Source: an uncultured beta proteobacterium
Lineage (GTDB): Bacteria > Pseudomonadota > Gammaproteobacteria > Burkholderiales > Burkholderiaceae_C
Assembly (NCBI GenBank): GCA_903938815.1
Contig: CAJAES010000039.1
Location: 1 to 64,000, forward strand
Length of the DNA stretch: 64,000 nucleotides
Direction: 5' to 3'
Part shown: one piece after another, positions 19,452 to 28,155 of the stretch
Layout: every line of letters begins with the position of its first letter
Position numbering within the stretch: position 1 is the stretch's first letter
Translations under genes and position numbers: made by a program
The notes under the pieces: generated by a model
Database searches by the model: none
What the model was told of the DNA's origin: nothing
Seen by the model: only the letters and a program-made list of their open reading frames with translations

Positions 19452-21191
19452 CTATGCCAGCCCCGGATTTCCCTGCACGCCGATCAGGCGCGGCAGGTTG
19501 GGCTTGCGCGGCGTGACCCGGCCCTGGGCCTTCAGCCACTGCTCCACCACGTCCCAGATCATCTTGTTGCCGGCGCTGCGAGCCTCCTCGGCCACGGGCG
19601 CCCAGCCGGCCACCTTGTAGGTCTTGTTCGCCTGGATGGGCTGGCCCTTCAGACGCATGTCCTGGATGCGCTTGCCCATCGCGGCGCCCGGCTCGCAGGC
19701 ATAGGTGAGGCCACCGATGCGCACCATGTCGCCGCCCTGCTGGTAGTAGGGGTCGGGGTTGAAGAGGTTGTCGCAGACGTCTTCCAGCACCGTCTTGATC
19801 ATCTCGCCCGACATCTCGGTGACGGTGGCGTAGGAGTAGGTGGTGGCCACCTGGTCCATCAGCAGTTCACGCGTGATCACGTCGCCCGCCAGCAGGCTCG
19901 TGCCCCAGCGGAAGCCGGGCGAAAACGCGATGTCGGCGCCCTGCACTGCCATCATGGCGTCGCACAGCAACTGGTCCCAGCTGCCGTTGAAGTTGCCGCG
20001 GCGGTACAGCAGGCCGTCGGTGATGGCCAGTTTCTCGGCCAGCTTGCCTTCGTAGGGGGCGCGGATCTTGCGGATGATCGCGTCCATCTCGGGGTCGGCC
20101 TTGAGCATGTTGCTGAAGACCGGCAGCAGCTTGTACTGCCACCGCGCGAGCTTGCCGTCCTTGACCTCGAAATCCATCACGCCCAGGAACTTGCCGTTGC
20201 TGCCGGCGTTGGTGACGAGCGTGGTGCCGCCCGGATTCTGCACCGGGATCGCAAGCGGCACGCCGTCGTGCGTGTGGCCGCCGAAGATGGCGTCGATGCC
20301 GCGCACGCGGCTGGCCATCTTCAGGTCGACGTCCATGCCGTTGTGGCTGAGCACGACGACGAGCTTCGCGCCCTTTCCGCGCACCTCGTCGACCATCTTC
20401 TGGAGGTTGTCGTCCTGGATGCCGAAGGTCCAGTCGGCCACCATGTAGCGCGGGTTGGCAATGGGCGTGTACGGGAATGCCTGGCCGATGATGGCCACCG
20501 TCACGCCGTTGATCTCGCGCAGCGTGTAGGGCTTGAAGACCGCGTCGCCGAAGTCGTTGGTCTTCACGTTCTGCGCGACGAAATCGAGCTTGCCGGCGAA
20601 ATCCTTCTCGACGATCTCCTGCACGCGCTTCATGCCGAGCGTGAATTCCCAGTGGCCGGTCATCACGTCGACGGTCAGGGCCTTGCAGGCGTCGACCATG
20701 TCCTGGCCGTTCGTCCACAGCGCGGTGGCGCTGCCCTGCCAGGTGTCGCCGCCGTCGAGCAGCAGCGCGCCCGGCCGGCTGGCCTTCATGCGCTTGACCA
20801 GCGTGGCTAGGTGCGCAAAGCCGCCCACCTTGCCGTAGCGGCGGGCCGCCTTCTCGAAATCGATGTAGGTGAAGGCGTGCGCCAGCGCCGTGCCGGGCTT
20901 GACGCCCGCGAGCTTGAGCAGGCGCTCGCCCACCAGGTGCGGCGCCTGACCCTGCATCGCGCCGATGCCAAGGTTCACGCTGGGCTCGCGGAAATGGATG
21001 GGCTGCAACTGCGCATGGCAGTCCGTCATGTGCAGCAGCGAGACATGGCCGTTGCCGGTGCCCATGGGCGGCAGGTCGTACAGCGCCTGCTCGGCGGTCG
21101 CCGCATCGGCATCGGCCCAGCGGGAGAGGCCCATGCCGGCCACCGATGCGGCGGAGAGGACCTGAAGGAACTCGCGCTTGCTCAGACTCAT
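19452..21191 (-). CDS. soxB: Thiosulfohydrolase SoxB
   Basis: A 579-residue protein of standard SoxB length with a Tat-like signal (MSLSKREFLQVLSAASVAGMG). The dimanganese metallophosphatase motifs are present in order: LLHMTDCHAQLQP, LLLDGGDTWQGS, DVMTGHWEFTLG, VVVLSHNGMDVD and FGGHTHDGVP. SoxB hydrolyses the sulfate group from the SoxY-bound cysteine S-thiosulfonate. Unusually, an intrinsic terminator separates it from soxX upstream, so SoxB, the DsrE protein, the transporter and the cytochrome may be expressed partly from their own promoter. Confidence 0.96.
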   Translation of the reverse strand: MSLSKREFLQVLSAASVAGMGLSRWADADAATAEQALYDLPPMGTGNGHVSLLHMTDCHAQLQPIHFREPSVNLGIGAMQGQAPHLVGERLLKLAGVKPGTALAHAFTYIDFEKAARRYGKVGGFAHLATLVKRMKASRPGALLLDGGDTWQGSATALWTNGQDMVDACKALTVDVMTGHWEFTLGMKRVQEIVEKDFAGKLDFVAQNVKTNDFGDAVFKPYTLREINGVTVAIIGQAFPYTPIANPRYMVADWTFGIQDDNLQKMVDEVRGKGAKLVVVLSHNGMDVDLKMASRVRGIDAIFGGHTHDGVPLAIPVQNPGGTTLVTNAGSNGKFLGVMDFEVKDGKLARWQYKLLPVFSNMLKADPEMDAIIRKIRAPYEGKLAEKLAITDGLLYRRGNFNGSWDQLLCDAMMAVQGADIAFSPGFRWGTSLLAGDVITRELLMDQVATTYSYATVTEMSGEMIKTVLEDVCDNLFNPDPYYQQGGDMVRIGGLTYACEPGAAMGKRIQDMRLKGQPIQANKTYKVAGWAPVAEEARSAGNKMIWDVVEQWLKAQGRVTPRKPNLPRLIGVQGNPGLA

Positions 21192-21220
21192 GATAAGTGG
21201 ATGCTTATGTTTGCGGCCGC

Positions 21221-21242
21221 AAAAAGCCCGCCGAAGCGGGCT
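21221..21242 (-). terminator. Intrinsic terminator between soxX and soxB
   Basis: Read on the - strand, AGCCCGC-TTCG-GCGGGCT (a perfect 7-bp stem with a stable UUCG tetraloop) is followed by a run of T. It lies 10 bp beyond the soxX stop and about 30 bp before the soxB start, so it should end or reduce transcription coming from soxCDYZAX. Confidence 0.9.
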
Positions 21243-21251
21243 GGTGCGACG

Positions 21252-21887
21252 TCACTGGTTGACGGGCGACTTGGGGTCGAGCAGAAGGGCCATCACGTCG
21301 CGGATCTGCTGTTCATTGAGCAGGCCCTTGTGGCCGAAGCGCGGCATGTTGGAGCAGGCGGCGTAGGCCTTGCTGTTCCAGAGCTTGCCCCAGGTGTACT
21401 GCACGACGGCAGCCGCAGCGGGGTCGGCGGGATCCTTCACGCCGCGCAGCTTGCCGTAGTTCCACAGGCTCGGGCCGATCGTGCCGTAGGAGATCTCGGC
21501 CTTGTCGATCTGGTGGCAGTTGTAGCACTGGGCGCCGTTGGCCTTGGGGTCGGCGGTGCTGTCGGTCCAGGTCATGCCACGGCCGTTCTGGGCCAGACGC
21601 TCGCCGACCTTCCAGTCGCCGATGTACTGGCCGCCCGTGGGCCACTTCACCGTGGCCATGGATTCGGCCTCGACCCGGCGGGCCACCTCGTCGGTGGGCT
21701 GCTTGTCGGATGAGCACGCGGCCTGGCCGAGATCCTGCTGGATGCGGTCGAGCTTGGCGATGCCCTGTTCGCGGAAGCCGGCCTTGATCATCGCCGCGGC
21801 TTGCGCGTCGAGTTCCTGGGGCGTCGGGGCGGTGGCGCAGCCGGCCAGTGCGAGCACGGCGGTCGGGAGGATGAACTTGATCTGCAT
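21252..21887 (-). CDS. soxX: Monoheme c-type cytochrome SoxX
   Basis: The 211-residue protein starts with a lipoprotein-like signal (ILPTAVLALAGC), so it may be membrane-anchored. It has one heme motif, CYNCH, near residue 120, and a plausible axial Met in CSNMPRFGHKGLL. It is longer than the minimal SoxX because of an about 60-residue insert before the heme. SoxAX joins thiosulfate oxidatively to SoxY. The gene lies 15 bp downstream of soxA and the intrinsic terminator at 21221-21242 follows its stop. Confidence 0.93.
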   Translation of the reverse strand: MQIKFILPTAVLALAGCATAPTPQELDAQAAAMIKAGFREQGIAKLDRIQQDLGQAACSSDKQPTDEVARRVEAESMATVKWPTGGQYIGDWKVGERLAQNGRGMTWTDSTADPKANGAQCYNCHQIDKAEISYGTIGPSLWNYGKLRGVKDPADPAAAAVVQYTWGKLWNSKAYAACSNMPRFGHKGLLNEQQIRDVMALLLDPKSPVNQ

Positions 21888-21902
21888 GTGGTGTCTCCCG
21901 GG

Positions 21903-22709
21903 TCAGCGCTTGATGGCCGGCGCGATGGACTGCGCGCCCTTGGCGTTCACGCCCATGTAGCTGCCCAGTGCAATGGTGACGTCCGACGCGAAGCCCGGGT
22001 ACGGGAAGCGCTGCTGGCGGAAACAGTCGTTCAGGCGCAGCTGCATGCTCCACATCTGGCCGTTGCTCACACGGTAGGCAGGCCAGGCGGCGAAGCCGAT
22101 GCCGTCGCCGGGGTTCTTGGTGAGGTTGGGAAGATCCTGCAGGCGGATGCGCTTGTCGTCCTCGCCGTGGCACGAAGCGCAGGAAAAGTCCATCGGCCCG
22201 CCACGGAAGTAGAAGGCGCGCTTGCCCAGTTCGTAGAAGCGCCGCTCCTCGCTGTGCGCCACAGGCAGGTTGAACTTCATGCCGCGCGACGAGGCCGCGA
22301 CCCAGGTGGCCAGGGCCGTCACGTTGGCCATCTCGCCACGCCCGAAGGCGGTGCCTGCGATGGCCTTGGGGTCGAAGCCCTGCAGCGTGGCCATGCAGGT
22401 CACGAGGCGGTCCTCGAGATCCTGGACCCTGCCCGTGTCGGCGAACCAGCGGGGCAGCTCGACGAAGGCGCCCTTGACCACGCCCGGGCCCTTGCCCAGG
22501 TCACACGCCTCTAGGGAAACACTCTTCGGGCCGCGCTTCTGTTTCCAGAGGTCTTCACCCTTGGCTTCGAACAGGTCGGCGGGGTTGCCGTCCTCGAGCA
22601 TCTTGCGGTACTCGGCGATGCCGTCGGCGGCCGATTTCGGTTGGGCAAACGCGGTGCCGGCCAGTGTGGCCAGCGCCGCGACGGCGCACCAGGCGAGTCG
22701 CTTCATCAT
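21903..22709 (-). CDS. soxA: Cytochrome SoxA
   Basis: A 268-residue protein with a signal peptide ending near AFA-QP. It has a single heme motif, CASCH, near residue 178, and the active-site Cys in RLNDCFRQQRFPYPG near residue 228, whose persulfide normally ligates the heme. An isolated Cys in SLEACDLG occupies the region where diheme SoxA proteins carry their first heme; the CxxCH is absent, so this is the monoheme type. With SoxX it forms the SoxAX complex that attaches thiosulfate to SoxYZ. Two start codons (22709 and 22706) are adjacent. Confidence 0.94.
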   Translation of the reverse strand: MMKRLAWCAVAALATLAGTAFAQPKSAADGIAEYRKMLEDGNPADLFEAKGEDLWKQKRGPKSVSLEACDLGKGPGVVKGAFVELPRWFADTGRVQDLEDRLVTCMATLQGFDPKAIAGTAFGRGEMANVTALATWVAASSRGMKFNLPVAHSEERRFYELGKRAFYFRGGPMDFSCASCHGEDDKRIRLQDLPNLTKNPGDGIGFAAWPAYRVSNGQMWSMQLRLNDCFRQQRFPYPGFASDVTIALGSYMGVNAKGAQSIAPAIKR

Positions 22710-22758
22710 CGTGGTCTGTCTCCGTTGTCGTGGTCGTCAGCGATCTTCGTGCCCTGTG

Positions 22759-23070
22759 TCAGGACACCGTCGCTTCGTCAGTGCGCTTGTCGCCCTTGTT
22801 GTCGACCCAGGTGACCGCGATCTTGTCGCCGGCCTTGGCGCCCTTGACGCTCAGCTGCAGGAACGGGTTCTTCGCAACCGAAGGGCCCCACTGGGCGGTC
22901 ATCACCGCAGCGCCGTTGTGGGCGACAGTCACTTCCTGGATGAACCAGGCGGGAATGGTCTTGCCAGCGGAATCCTTGCGCTGGCCGGTTTCCATCTCGT
23001 GGCTCATGAGCACGCGCACGGTGGCCTTGTCACCGGCGGCTTGAGCGCGAATGCGCATCGGGTCTGCCAT
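22759..23070 (-). CDS. soxZ: Sulfur-compound chelating protein SoxZ
   Basis: A 103-residue protein starting MADPMRIRAQAAGDKATVRV with no signal peptide, as usual for SoxZ, which is exported with SoxY. The sequence matches the immunoglobulin-like SoxZ fold: IPAWFIQEVTVAHNGAAVMT and PFLQLSVKGAKAGDKIAVTW. SoxZ pairs with SoxY and presents its swinging arm to the other Sox enzymes. The ATG has a strong AAGGAG at good spacing, and the gene lies 21 bp after soxY. Confidence 0.95.
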   Translation of the reverse strand: MADPMRIRAQAAGDKATVRVLMSHEMETGQRKDSAGKTIPAWFIQEVTVAHNGAAVMTAQWGPSVAKNPFLQLSVKGAKAGDKIAVTWVDNKGDKRTDEATVS

Positions 23071-23091
23071 GTTCTTTCTCCTTGAGTTCGA

Positions 23092-23553
23092 TCAGCCGCC
23101 GCAGCCGCCGAGCGTGACCTTGATTTCCTTCTGCGCGAACAGCACCTTGCCGTCGCCCATCATCGCCACCGCGTACACGTTGGACGATTGACCCATCTTC
23201 ACGCGCGTGGCGATGTTGGCGTCGATCTTGTCGGTGACGTCGAAGGTCGCGGCGAGCGCGCTGGGGTTCTTCTCGACGAGCAGCAGCAGGCGCTTGACGC
23301 CCGCCAGCGAACTCGACGCACCCACCGGGACGACAGCGCCGTTCTCGGCGATGTCCGGGCCGGTGATGGTGACGTCCTTGCTCTCGACCGGCGCGCCGCC
23401 GCCCATGGCCTTCACGGCCTCGGCCAGCGTCTTGGCGGCGAAGGCGCCTTCGTTCCAGGCGGCCTGGGCAGCCGTGGGCAACAGACCGGCCGCTGCCATC
23501 AGGCCGGCGACGGTGGCGCTGTGCGCCAGCATCTCTCGACGGGTTTGCATCAT
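23092..23553 (-). CDS. soxY: Sulfur carrier SoxY
   Basis: The 153-residue protein has a Tat-like signal (MQTRREMLAHSATVAGLMAA) and ends in the diagnostic swinging arm GGCGG, whose Cys carries sulfur intermediates. Two ATGs stand in tandem (23553 and 23550). The ribosome-binding site AAGGAG lies only 3 nt before the first but 6 nt before the second, so the second is slightly favoured. SoxYZ carries the substrate through the Sox cycle. An 84-bp gap separates it from soxD upstream, so a secondary promoter here is possible. Confidence 0.96.
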   Translation of the reverse strand: MMQTRREMLAHSATVAGLMAAAGLLPTAAQAAWNEGAFAAKTLAEAVKAMGGGAPVESKDVTITGPDIAENGAVVPVGASSSLAGVKRLLLLVEKNPSALAATFDVTDKIDANIATRVKMGQSSNVYAVAMMGDGKVLFAQKEIKVTLGGCGG

Positions 23554-23637
23554 TAGCTCCTTATATAAGCAGTATCTTCTATCGATCCGCGCTCGGCGGG
23601 TACGGGACATACCCTCAGGGGGTTCCGCCCCGATCCT

Positions 23638-24711
23638 TCACTTCTTCGCACCCTGGGCCAGCCAGGCGGCGATCTTCTGGGCCTCGGCAGCCGACAGCGT
23701 CTGCGCCGGCATGGCGATGGCGCCCCAGACACCCACGCCACCGGCAACCACCTTGCCTGCAAGATAGGCCTCACGGTCAGCCCGAGCCGCGTATTTTCGC
23801 GCGATCTCGGCAAAACCGGGGCCCACGAGCTTGGTCTCCATGCCGTGGCAGGCCGTGCAGGCGTACTGTGCCAGCAGCGCGGTCGGCGCGCCACCGGCGG
23901 CGGCCGGCTTGGGCGCGGCCGGCGCGGCCGGTGCGGCCGGTGAAGAAGGCGCCGCACCCGGTGGCCGCGTGGTGTCGGCGCCATGCTGGGCGCCCACCAT
24001 GCGGTTCTGCTCGGCCAGGTTGCCGTGCGCGTTGCGGGCGAAGTCAGGCAGGAAGGACGCGACCTTGGCCTCGCCGGCGCAATCCTTCATGCAGGCCACG
24101 GCCTTCACGTCGGCCTTGCCGCCGTTGCCCAGGCCCTTGCCGGGCCAGAGGTGGTGGTCGGTCGTCATGCCGTTGCGGTTGGGCATGCGCTGCTGCACCT
24201 CAGCGATGTTCTTGTCCGAGAGCACGAAGTTCTCGGGCAGGACCTCGGCCATGTTCAGCAGGTAGGCCGTGACGGCATAGACCTCTTCTGTGCTGAGCGA
24301 CTTCGGCGCGTTCCAGGGCATCGCGCGGTTGATGTAGTCCCACAGCGTCGAGACAGTGGGCACCTTCATCAGCGTGGTGCGGCCCGGGTAGCCGGCATCG
24401 TTCAGGCGCGCCACGCGGCCCGTGCGGATGTCGTCCTTCGTGGTGCCGCCGACCAGCGGCGAGAAAACCTCGTTGCTCTCGCCGAAGACGCCGTGGCACG
24501 AGGCGCACTTGGCCTCCCAGACGTCCATGCCCTTCGTGACCGAGCCGGACCCCGCGGGGAGGCCCTTGAAGTCGGGGCGGACGTCGATGTCCCAGGCAGC
24601 CACTTCCTTGGGCGTGGCCGCGCGGCCGATGCCAGGAAAACCCTGCGACCAAGCCGCGCCGGCCGTGGCCAGGGCGGCAGCGGTGATCAATGCCTTACGA
24701 AAGCTGGACAT
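23638..24711 (-). CDS. soxD: Sulfane dehydrogenase diheme subunit SoxD
   Basis: A 357-residue periplasmic protein with a signal peptide ending near AWS-QG and two heme motifs: CASCH near residue 70 and CTACH near residue 291. The two cytochrome domains are joined by a long Ala/Pro-rich linker (near residues 255-280). SoxD takes electrons from the molybdenum subunit SoxC during oxidation of SoxY-bound sulfane sulfur. The start at 24711 overlaps the soxC stop by 17 bp. Presence of soxCD predicts complete oxidation of thiosulfate to sulfate without stored sulfur. Confidence 0.94.
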   Translation of the reverse strand: MSSFRKALITAAALATAGAAWSQGFPGIGRAATPKEVAAWDIDVRPDFKGLPAGSGSVTKGMDVWEAKCASCHGVFGESNEVFSPLVGGTTKDDIRTGRVARLNDAGYPGRTTLMKVPTVSTLWDYINRAMPWNAPKSLSTEEVYAVTAYLLNMAEVLPENFVLSDKNIAEVQQRMPNRNGMTTDHHLWPGKGLGNGGKADVKAVACMKDCAGEAKVASFLPDFARNAHGNLAEQNRMVGAQHGADTTRPPGAAPSSPAAPAAPAAPKPAAAGGAPTALLAQYACTACHGMETKLVGPGFAEIARKYAARADREAYLAGKVVAGGVGVWGAIAMPAQTLSAAEAQKIAAWLAQGAKK

Positions 24712-26071
24712 TCTTGACCTCCCCGCTCTCCTGCACCAGCCAGGTCTGGATGGAGTGGTTGTGATAAATCGAGCGCGAGCCGCGCACCTTGCGAAGCTGC
24801 GCATAGGTGGGTTGCACGTAGCCGGTGTCGTCGGTCGCCCGCGACTGGATCAGTGCCGGCTTGCCGTCCCAGACCCAGTCGATGTTGAAGCGCGTGAGGC
24901 TGCGGTCCATGACGGGCGATTCCAGGCGCGCCGTGCGCCAGTTGCGGCCGCCGTCCACCGACACGTCCACCCGCTTGACCTTGCCGCGGCCGGACCACGC
25001 CAACCCGCTGATGTTGTAGAAACCGCGGTCCAGCAGCACCTGCCCGCCTGACGGCGTGGTCACGACGCTCTTGCATTCCTGGATGCTGCTGTACTGCCGG
25101 TGCTGCCCGCCGGGCATCAGGTCGACGTAGTGGACGGCCTCGTCCTTGGCGCCCCAGGGCTTGTCGCCCACCTCGATGCGGCGCAGGTACTTCACCCAGC
25201 TGACGCCCTGCACGCCCGGCACCACCAGGCGCAGGGGGTAGCCGTTCTCGGGGCGCAGCATCTCGCCGTTCTGGCCGTAGGCCACCAGCACCTGCCCGCT
25301 CTCGACCATTTCCATCGGGATGGTGCGGGTCATCGACGAACCGTCGGCGCCCTCGGCCAGCAGGTAGCGGCCGCGCTTGTAGTCGACGCCGCACATGTCG
25401 AGCAGGATCTTCAGCGGCACGCCAGTGAATTCGCTGCAACTGATCATGCCGTGCGTGTACTGGCAGGTGGGCACGGCGACGTTGCCCCACTCCATGCCGG
25501 TGTTGGCACCGCACTCGATGAAGTGGAATCGGCTCACCGACGGCAGCCGCATGATCTCGTCCATCGTGAAGACCTTGGGGGTCTTCACCATCTTCTCGTC
25601 CGAGCCGTTCACCATCAGGCGGTGCTTGGACGGGTCGACGTCCCACCAGCCCTGGTGGTGGCGCTCGAAGTGCAGGCCGCTGGGCGTGACGATGCCGAAC
25701 AGGCTCTGCAGCGGCGCGAACGACACGCTGGACTGCGCCGTCTGCGTGAGCCCCGGGCTCTGCCGGCGCTGCACGTTGGCCTCGTACTTCGAGGGCTTGC
25801 CGTAACCGTCCGTGGCCACGGCCTGGCCTAGGCCGGTGCTGTGGCCCGGCAGGGTCAGGATGTTGGCGTCGCCGCCTTCGGTCGGCACCGGGTTGGACTG
25901 AGCCAGGGCCGCAGGCACGGCCGCGCCTGCGGCGGCGGTGACGAAGGCGCGGCGGATGAAGTCACGCCGACCGGATTTGGCTTCGGACCAGACCGTGCGG
26001 ACACCGTCGCGGTCCAGGAAGGACTCCGGAGCCTTCTGCAGGCGGCCGGTGGGGGTGTTGGGTTCGGACAA
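24695..26071 (-). CDS. soxC: Sulfane dehydrogenase molybdenum subunit SoxC
   Basis: A sulfite-oxidase-type molybdoprotein with a Tat signal (GRRDFIRRAFVTAAAGAAV). The molybdenum-binding Cys is in FIECGANTGMEW, and SCSEFTGVPLKILLDMCG follows. The start is placed at a TTG (26071) because it has GGAGGAG six bases upstream, while the ATG at 26095 has no ribosome-binding site and would put that site inside the gene. The product is then 458 residues and begins MSEPNTPTGRLQKAPESFL, in keeping with other SoxC proteins. It is the first gene of the sox operon. Confidence 0.94.
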   Translation of the reverse strand: MSEPNTPTGRLQKAPESFLDRDGVRTVWSEAKSGRRDFIRRAFVTAAAGAAVPAALAQSNPVPTEGGDANILTLPGHSTGLGQAVATDGYGKPSKYEANVQRRQSPGLTQTAQSSVSFAPLQSLFGIVTPSGLHFERHHQGWWDVDPSKHRLMVNGSDEKMVKTPKVFTMDEIMRLPSVSRFHFIECGANTGMEWGNVAVPTCQYTHGMISCSEFTGVPLKILLDMCGVDYKRGRYLLAEGADGSSMTRTIPMEMVESGQVLVAYGQNGEMLRPENGYPLRLVVPGVQGVSWVKYLRRIEVGDKPWGAKDEAVHYVDLMPGGQHRQYSSIQECKSVVTTPSGGQVLLDRGFYNISGLAWSGRGKVKRVDVSVDGGRNWRTARLESPVMDRSLTRFNIDWVWDGKPALIQSRATDDTGYVQPTYAQLRKVRGSRSIYHNHSIQTWLVQESGEVKNVQLS

Positions 26072-26096
26072 GACAGTCTCCTCCAGTGAGGACATC

Positions 26097-26122
26097 TATT
26101 TGAATATCAGCAACCACAAATA
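26097..26122. promoter_or_regulatory. Candidate sox operator: TATTTG-N14-CAAATA inverted repeat
   Basis: In the 200-bp gap upstream of soxC, TATTTG (26097-26102) and CAAATA (26117-26122) are inverted with a 14-bp spacer, in an AT-rich patch that contrasts with the surrounding GC-rich DNA. It lies about 26 bp before the chosen soxC start. Persulfide-sensing ArsR-type repressors of sulfur operons use AT-rich sites of this general look; no such regulator gene is in the window. Confidence 0.45.
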
Positions 26123-26281
26123 TACAGATCGCAGCTGACGCCGAACTTAGGGAAACCCCTGAATGAGTGCGCCAACCCGCGCAGGCGACGCAACGCATCG
26201 CGGTCGACACGCATGAGGATGCGCGACCGCGGTGTCTCCTGAGGCGGACAGATCCCAAGGGAGCGCGCCAGCCCGGGCATC

Positions 26282-27721
26282 ATGCGTCCCATGCCCGAAC
26301 TCCAGCGCCGACACATCCTGGCCGCAGCCCTGCTGCCGCTCTCCAAGACCCTGCGCGCGGCAGACCTCTCGTCGGACCTTCCGCTGCTGCGCCACGCGCT
26401 CACGGCCCTGCACCCGGGGCTGCTGCGGTATCAGTCGATGGCCGACTTCGACCGGCGGTTCGCAGCGCTGCAGGCGCAATGGCGCGGCGACGTTCCGGCC
26501 GGGAACGCCTACCTGGCGCTGGCCCGGTTTCTGGCCACGCTGCGCTGCGGCCACAGCTACGCGAACTTCTACAACCAGAAGGCCTCGGTGCGCGACAGCC
26601 TGATCCTGTCCGCGCCGCGTCTGCCATTGCAGTTCCGCTGGCTAGGCCCGCGCATGGTGGTCACGCGCGGGCAGCCCGGCCTGCCGCCCGGTAGTGAGGT
26701 GCTGGCCCTGAACGGCGTGCGCGCGGCCCGGGTGCTCGCCGCCCTGGCGCCTTGCGTGCGGGTGGACGGGCACAACGAGGCGATGCGGGCGTCACTGCTG
26801 TCGGTCGAGGGCATCGACGGTATCGAGACCTTCGACGTCTTCCATCCGCTGGTCTTCGGCCCGAGCCCTCGCTGGACGGTGCAGGCGCGCCTGCCCGACG
26901 GGCGCGAGAGGCGGGTCGAACTCGAAGCCATCGATGCCGCGCAGCGCCAGGCCGAGCGCCGCGTGCCGGCGCAGGCCAGCGACGACACCCCGCTGTGGCC
27001 CGTCGACTGGCGCGCCGACGGCACGGCGGTGCTGCGCATGCCTGGCTGGGCGGTCTACAACACACGCTGGGACTGGCGCGCCTACCTGGGCCGCACGTTC
27101 GAGCGCCTGGCCGGCGAAGGCCGACGCGGCCTGGTGATCGACCTGCGCAACAACGAAGGCGGCCTGGACTGCGGCGACGAGATCATCGCGCGGCTGATCG
27201 ACGCACCGATTCCGTACTACACGCACATGCGCCGCACGCGCTACCAGCGCGTGCCGGCGGCATTGAACCCCTTGCTGGACACCTGGGACGACGGCTTCCG
27301 GGACTGGGGAGATGCCGTGGTGCCCGACGGCCCGGGATGGTGGCGCTTTCCCGCCGACGCGGACCGGCGCATCGAGCCGCGCGGGCCGCGCTTCCGGGGC
27401 CGCGTCGCGGTCATCGTGGACAGCGGCAACAGTTCCGCCACGCTGCGCTTCGCAGACATGATGCAATCACGCCGGCTTGGCGTGCTGGTGGGCGACACCA
27501 CGGGCGGCAGCCAGCGGGGCATCAACGGCGGGGCGTTCTTCTTCACGCGCCTGCCGAACAGCGGACTGGAATTCGACCTGCCTCTCGTCGGAACGTTCGC
27601 GCGCGGCTGGCGCCCGCCGACGGGCCTGAGGCCGGACATCGCCGTCCCGCTGCGGCCGGCCGACCTGGCGGGCGAAACCGACCCGGTGCTGGCCCGGGCG
27701 CTGGTGGCCGTTCAGCCCTGA
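26282..27721 (+). CDS. S41-family peptidase-like exported protein
   Basis: A 479-residue protein with a possible twin-arginine or Sec signal (LQRRHILAAALLPLSKTLRA). The C-terminal half matches the S41 tail-specific protease fold: GLVIDLRNNEGGLDCGDEII, then VAVIVDSGNSSATLRFADMM, where the Ser of GNSSAT corresponds to the S41 nucleophile, and GDTTGGSQRGINGG. A PDZ-like stretch (RMVVTRGQPGLPPGSEVLAL) lies near residue 130. Its role is unknown; it diverges from soxC and converges with the BLUF gene, overlapping it by 10 bp at the 3' ends. An alternative start is the ATG at 26291. Confidence 0.8.
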   Translation: MRPMPELQRRHILAAALLPLSKTLRAADLSSDLPLLRHALTALHPGLLRYQSMADFDRRFAALQAQWRGDVPAGNAYLALARFLATLRCGHSYANFYNQKASVRDSLILSAPRLPLQFRWLGPRMVVTRGQPGLPPGSEVLALNGVRAARVLAALAPCVRVDGHNEAMRASLLSVEGIDGIETFDVFHPLVFGPSPRWTVQARLPDGRERRVELEAIDAAQRQAERRVPAQASDDTPLWPVDWRADGTAVLRMPGWAVYNTRWDWRAYLGRTFERLAGEGRRGLVIDLRNNEGGLDCGDEIIARLIDAPIPYYTHMRRTRYQRVPAALNPLLDTWDDGFRDWGDAVVPDGPGWWRFPADADRRIEPRGPRFRGRVAVIVDSGNSSATLRFADMMQSRRLGVLVGDTTGGSQRGINGGAFFFTRLPNSGLEFDLPLVGTFARGWRPPTGLRPDIAVPLRPADLAGETDPVLARALVAVQP

Positions 27722-28137
27722 CCGACGATGGACGCGGTGGCGACCAGTTCCTCGAACAGCGACATCGACACGTCGCCTGACACCGAGAACGGGTCGAGCG
27801 TGGCGGTGGCGGAGTACTTGAGCAGCAGGGCGCGGTTCAGGCGCGCCATGTTGACCTGGCCCATGGACCAGCCGGCGAATCGGCGCTCACCGATCTCGCT
27901 GTAGGTCATCAGCTCGACCTGCGTGTGGCGCGTGTCGGCGACGATGCGGTTGTAGAGCGCGTTGACCGCACTGCGGCCACCCTCGAGCACCTGCAGGAAG
28001 ATGCCGTCGGAGTAGCACAGCACGCCGGTGATGCCCTGCTCCGGGTTGCGGTTCTTGCACTGGCGCAGGATGGCGAGCAGCGCTTCCTGGTCGACCGTGG
28101 GCAGGGCACGGCTGGCATACATGAGGCGGACGAGCAT
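27712..28137 (-). CDS. BLUF-domain blue-light sensor
   Basis: A 141-residue single-domain BLUF protein. The flavin-contacting residues are in place: the Tyr of LVRLMYASRA (residue 7), the Gln of IFLQVLEGG (near residue 49), and the Trp/Met pair of RFAGWSMGQVN (near residue 91). The C-terminal about 40 residues form the capping helices; there is no fused output domain, so it must signal through a partner protein. It lies 18 bp downstream of folE on the same strand, suggesting co-transcription. The ATG has AGGAAAG upstream. Confidence 0.92.
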   Translation of the reverse strand: MLVRLMYASRALPTVDQEALLAILRQCKNRNPEQGITGVLCYSDGIFLQVLEGGRSAVNALYNRIVADTRHTQVELMTYSEIGERRFAGWSMGQVNMARLNRALLLKYSATATLDPFSVSGDVSMSLFEELVATASIVGQG

Positions 28138-28155
28138 GGCGGGCTTTCCTGGAAC

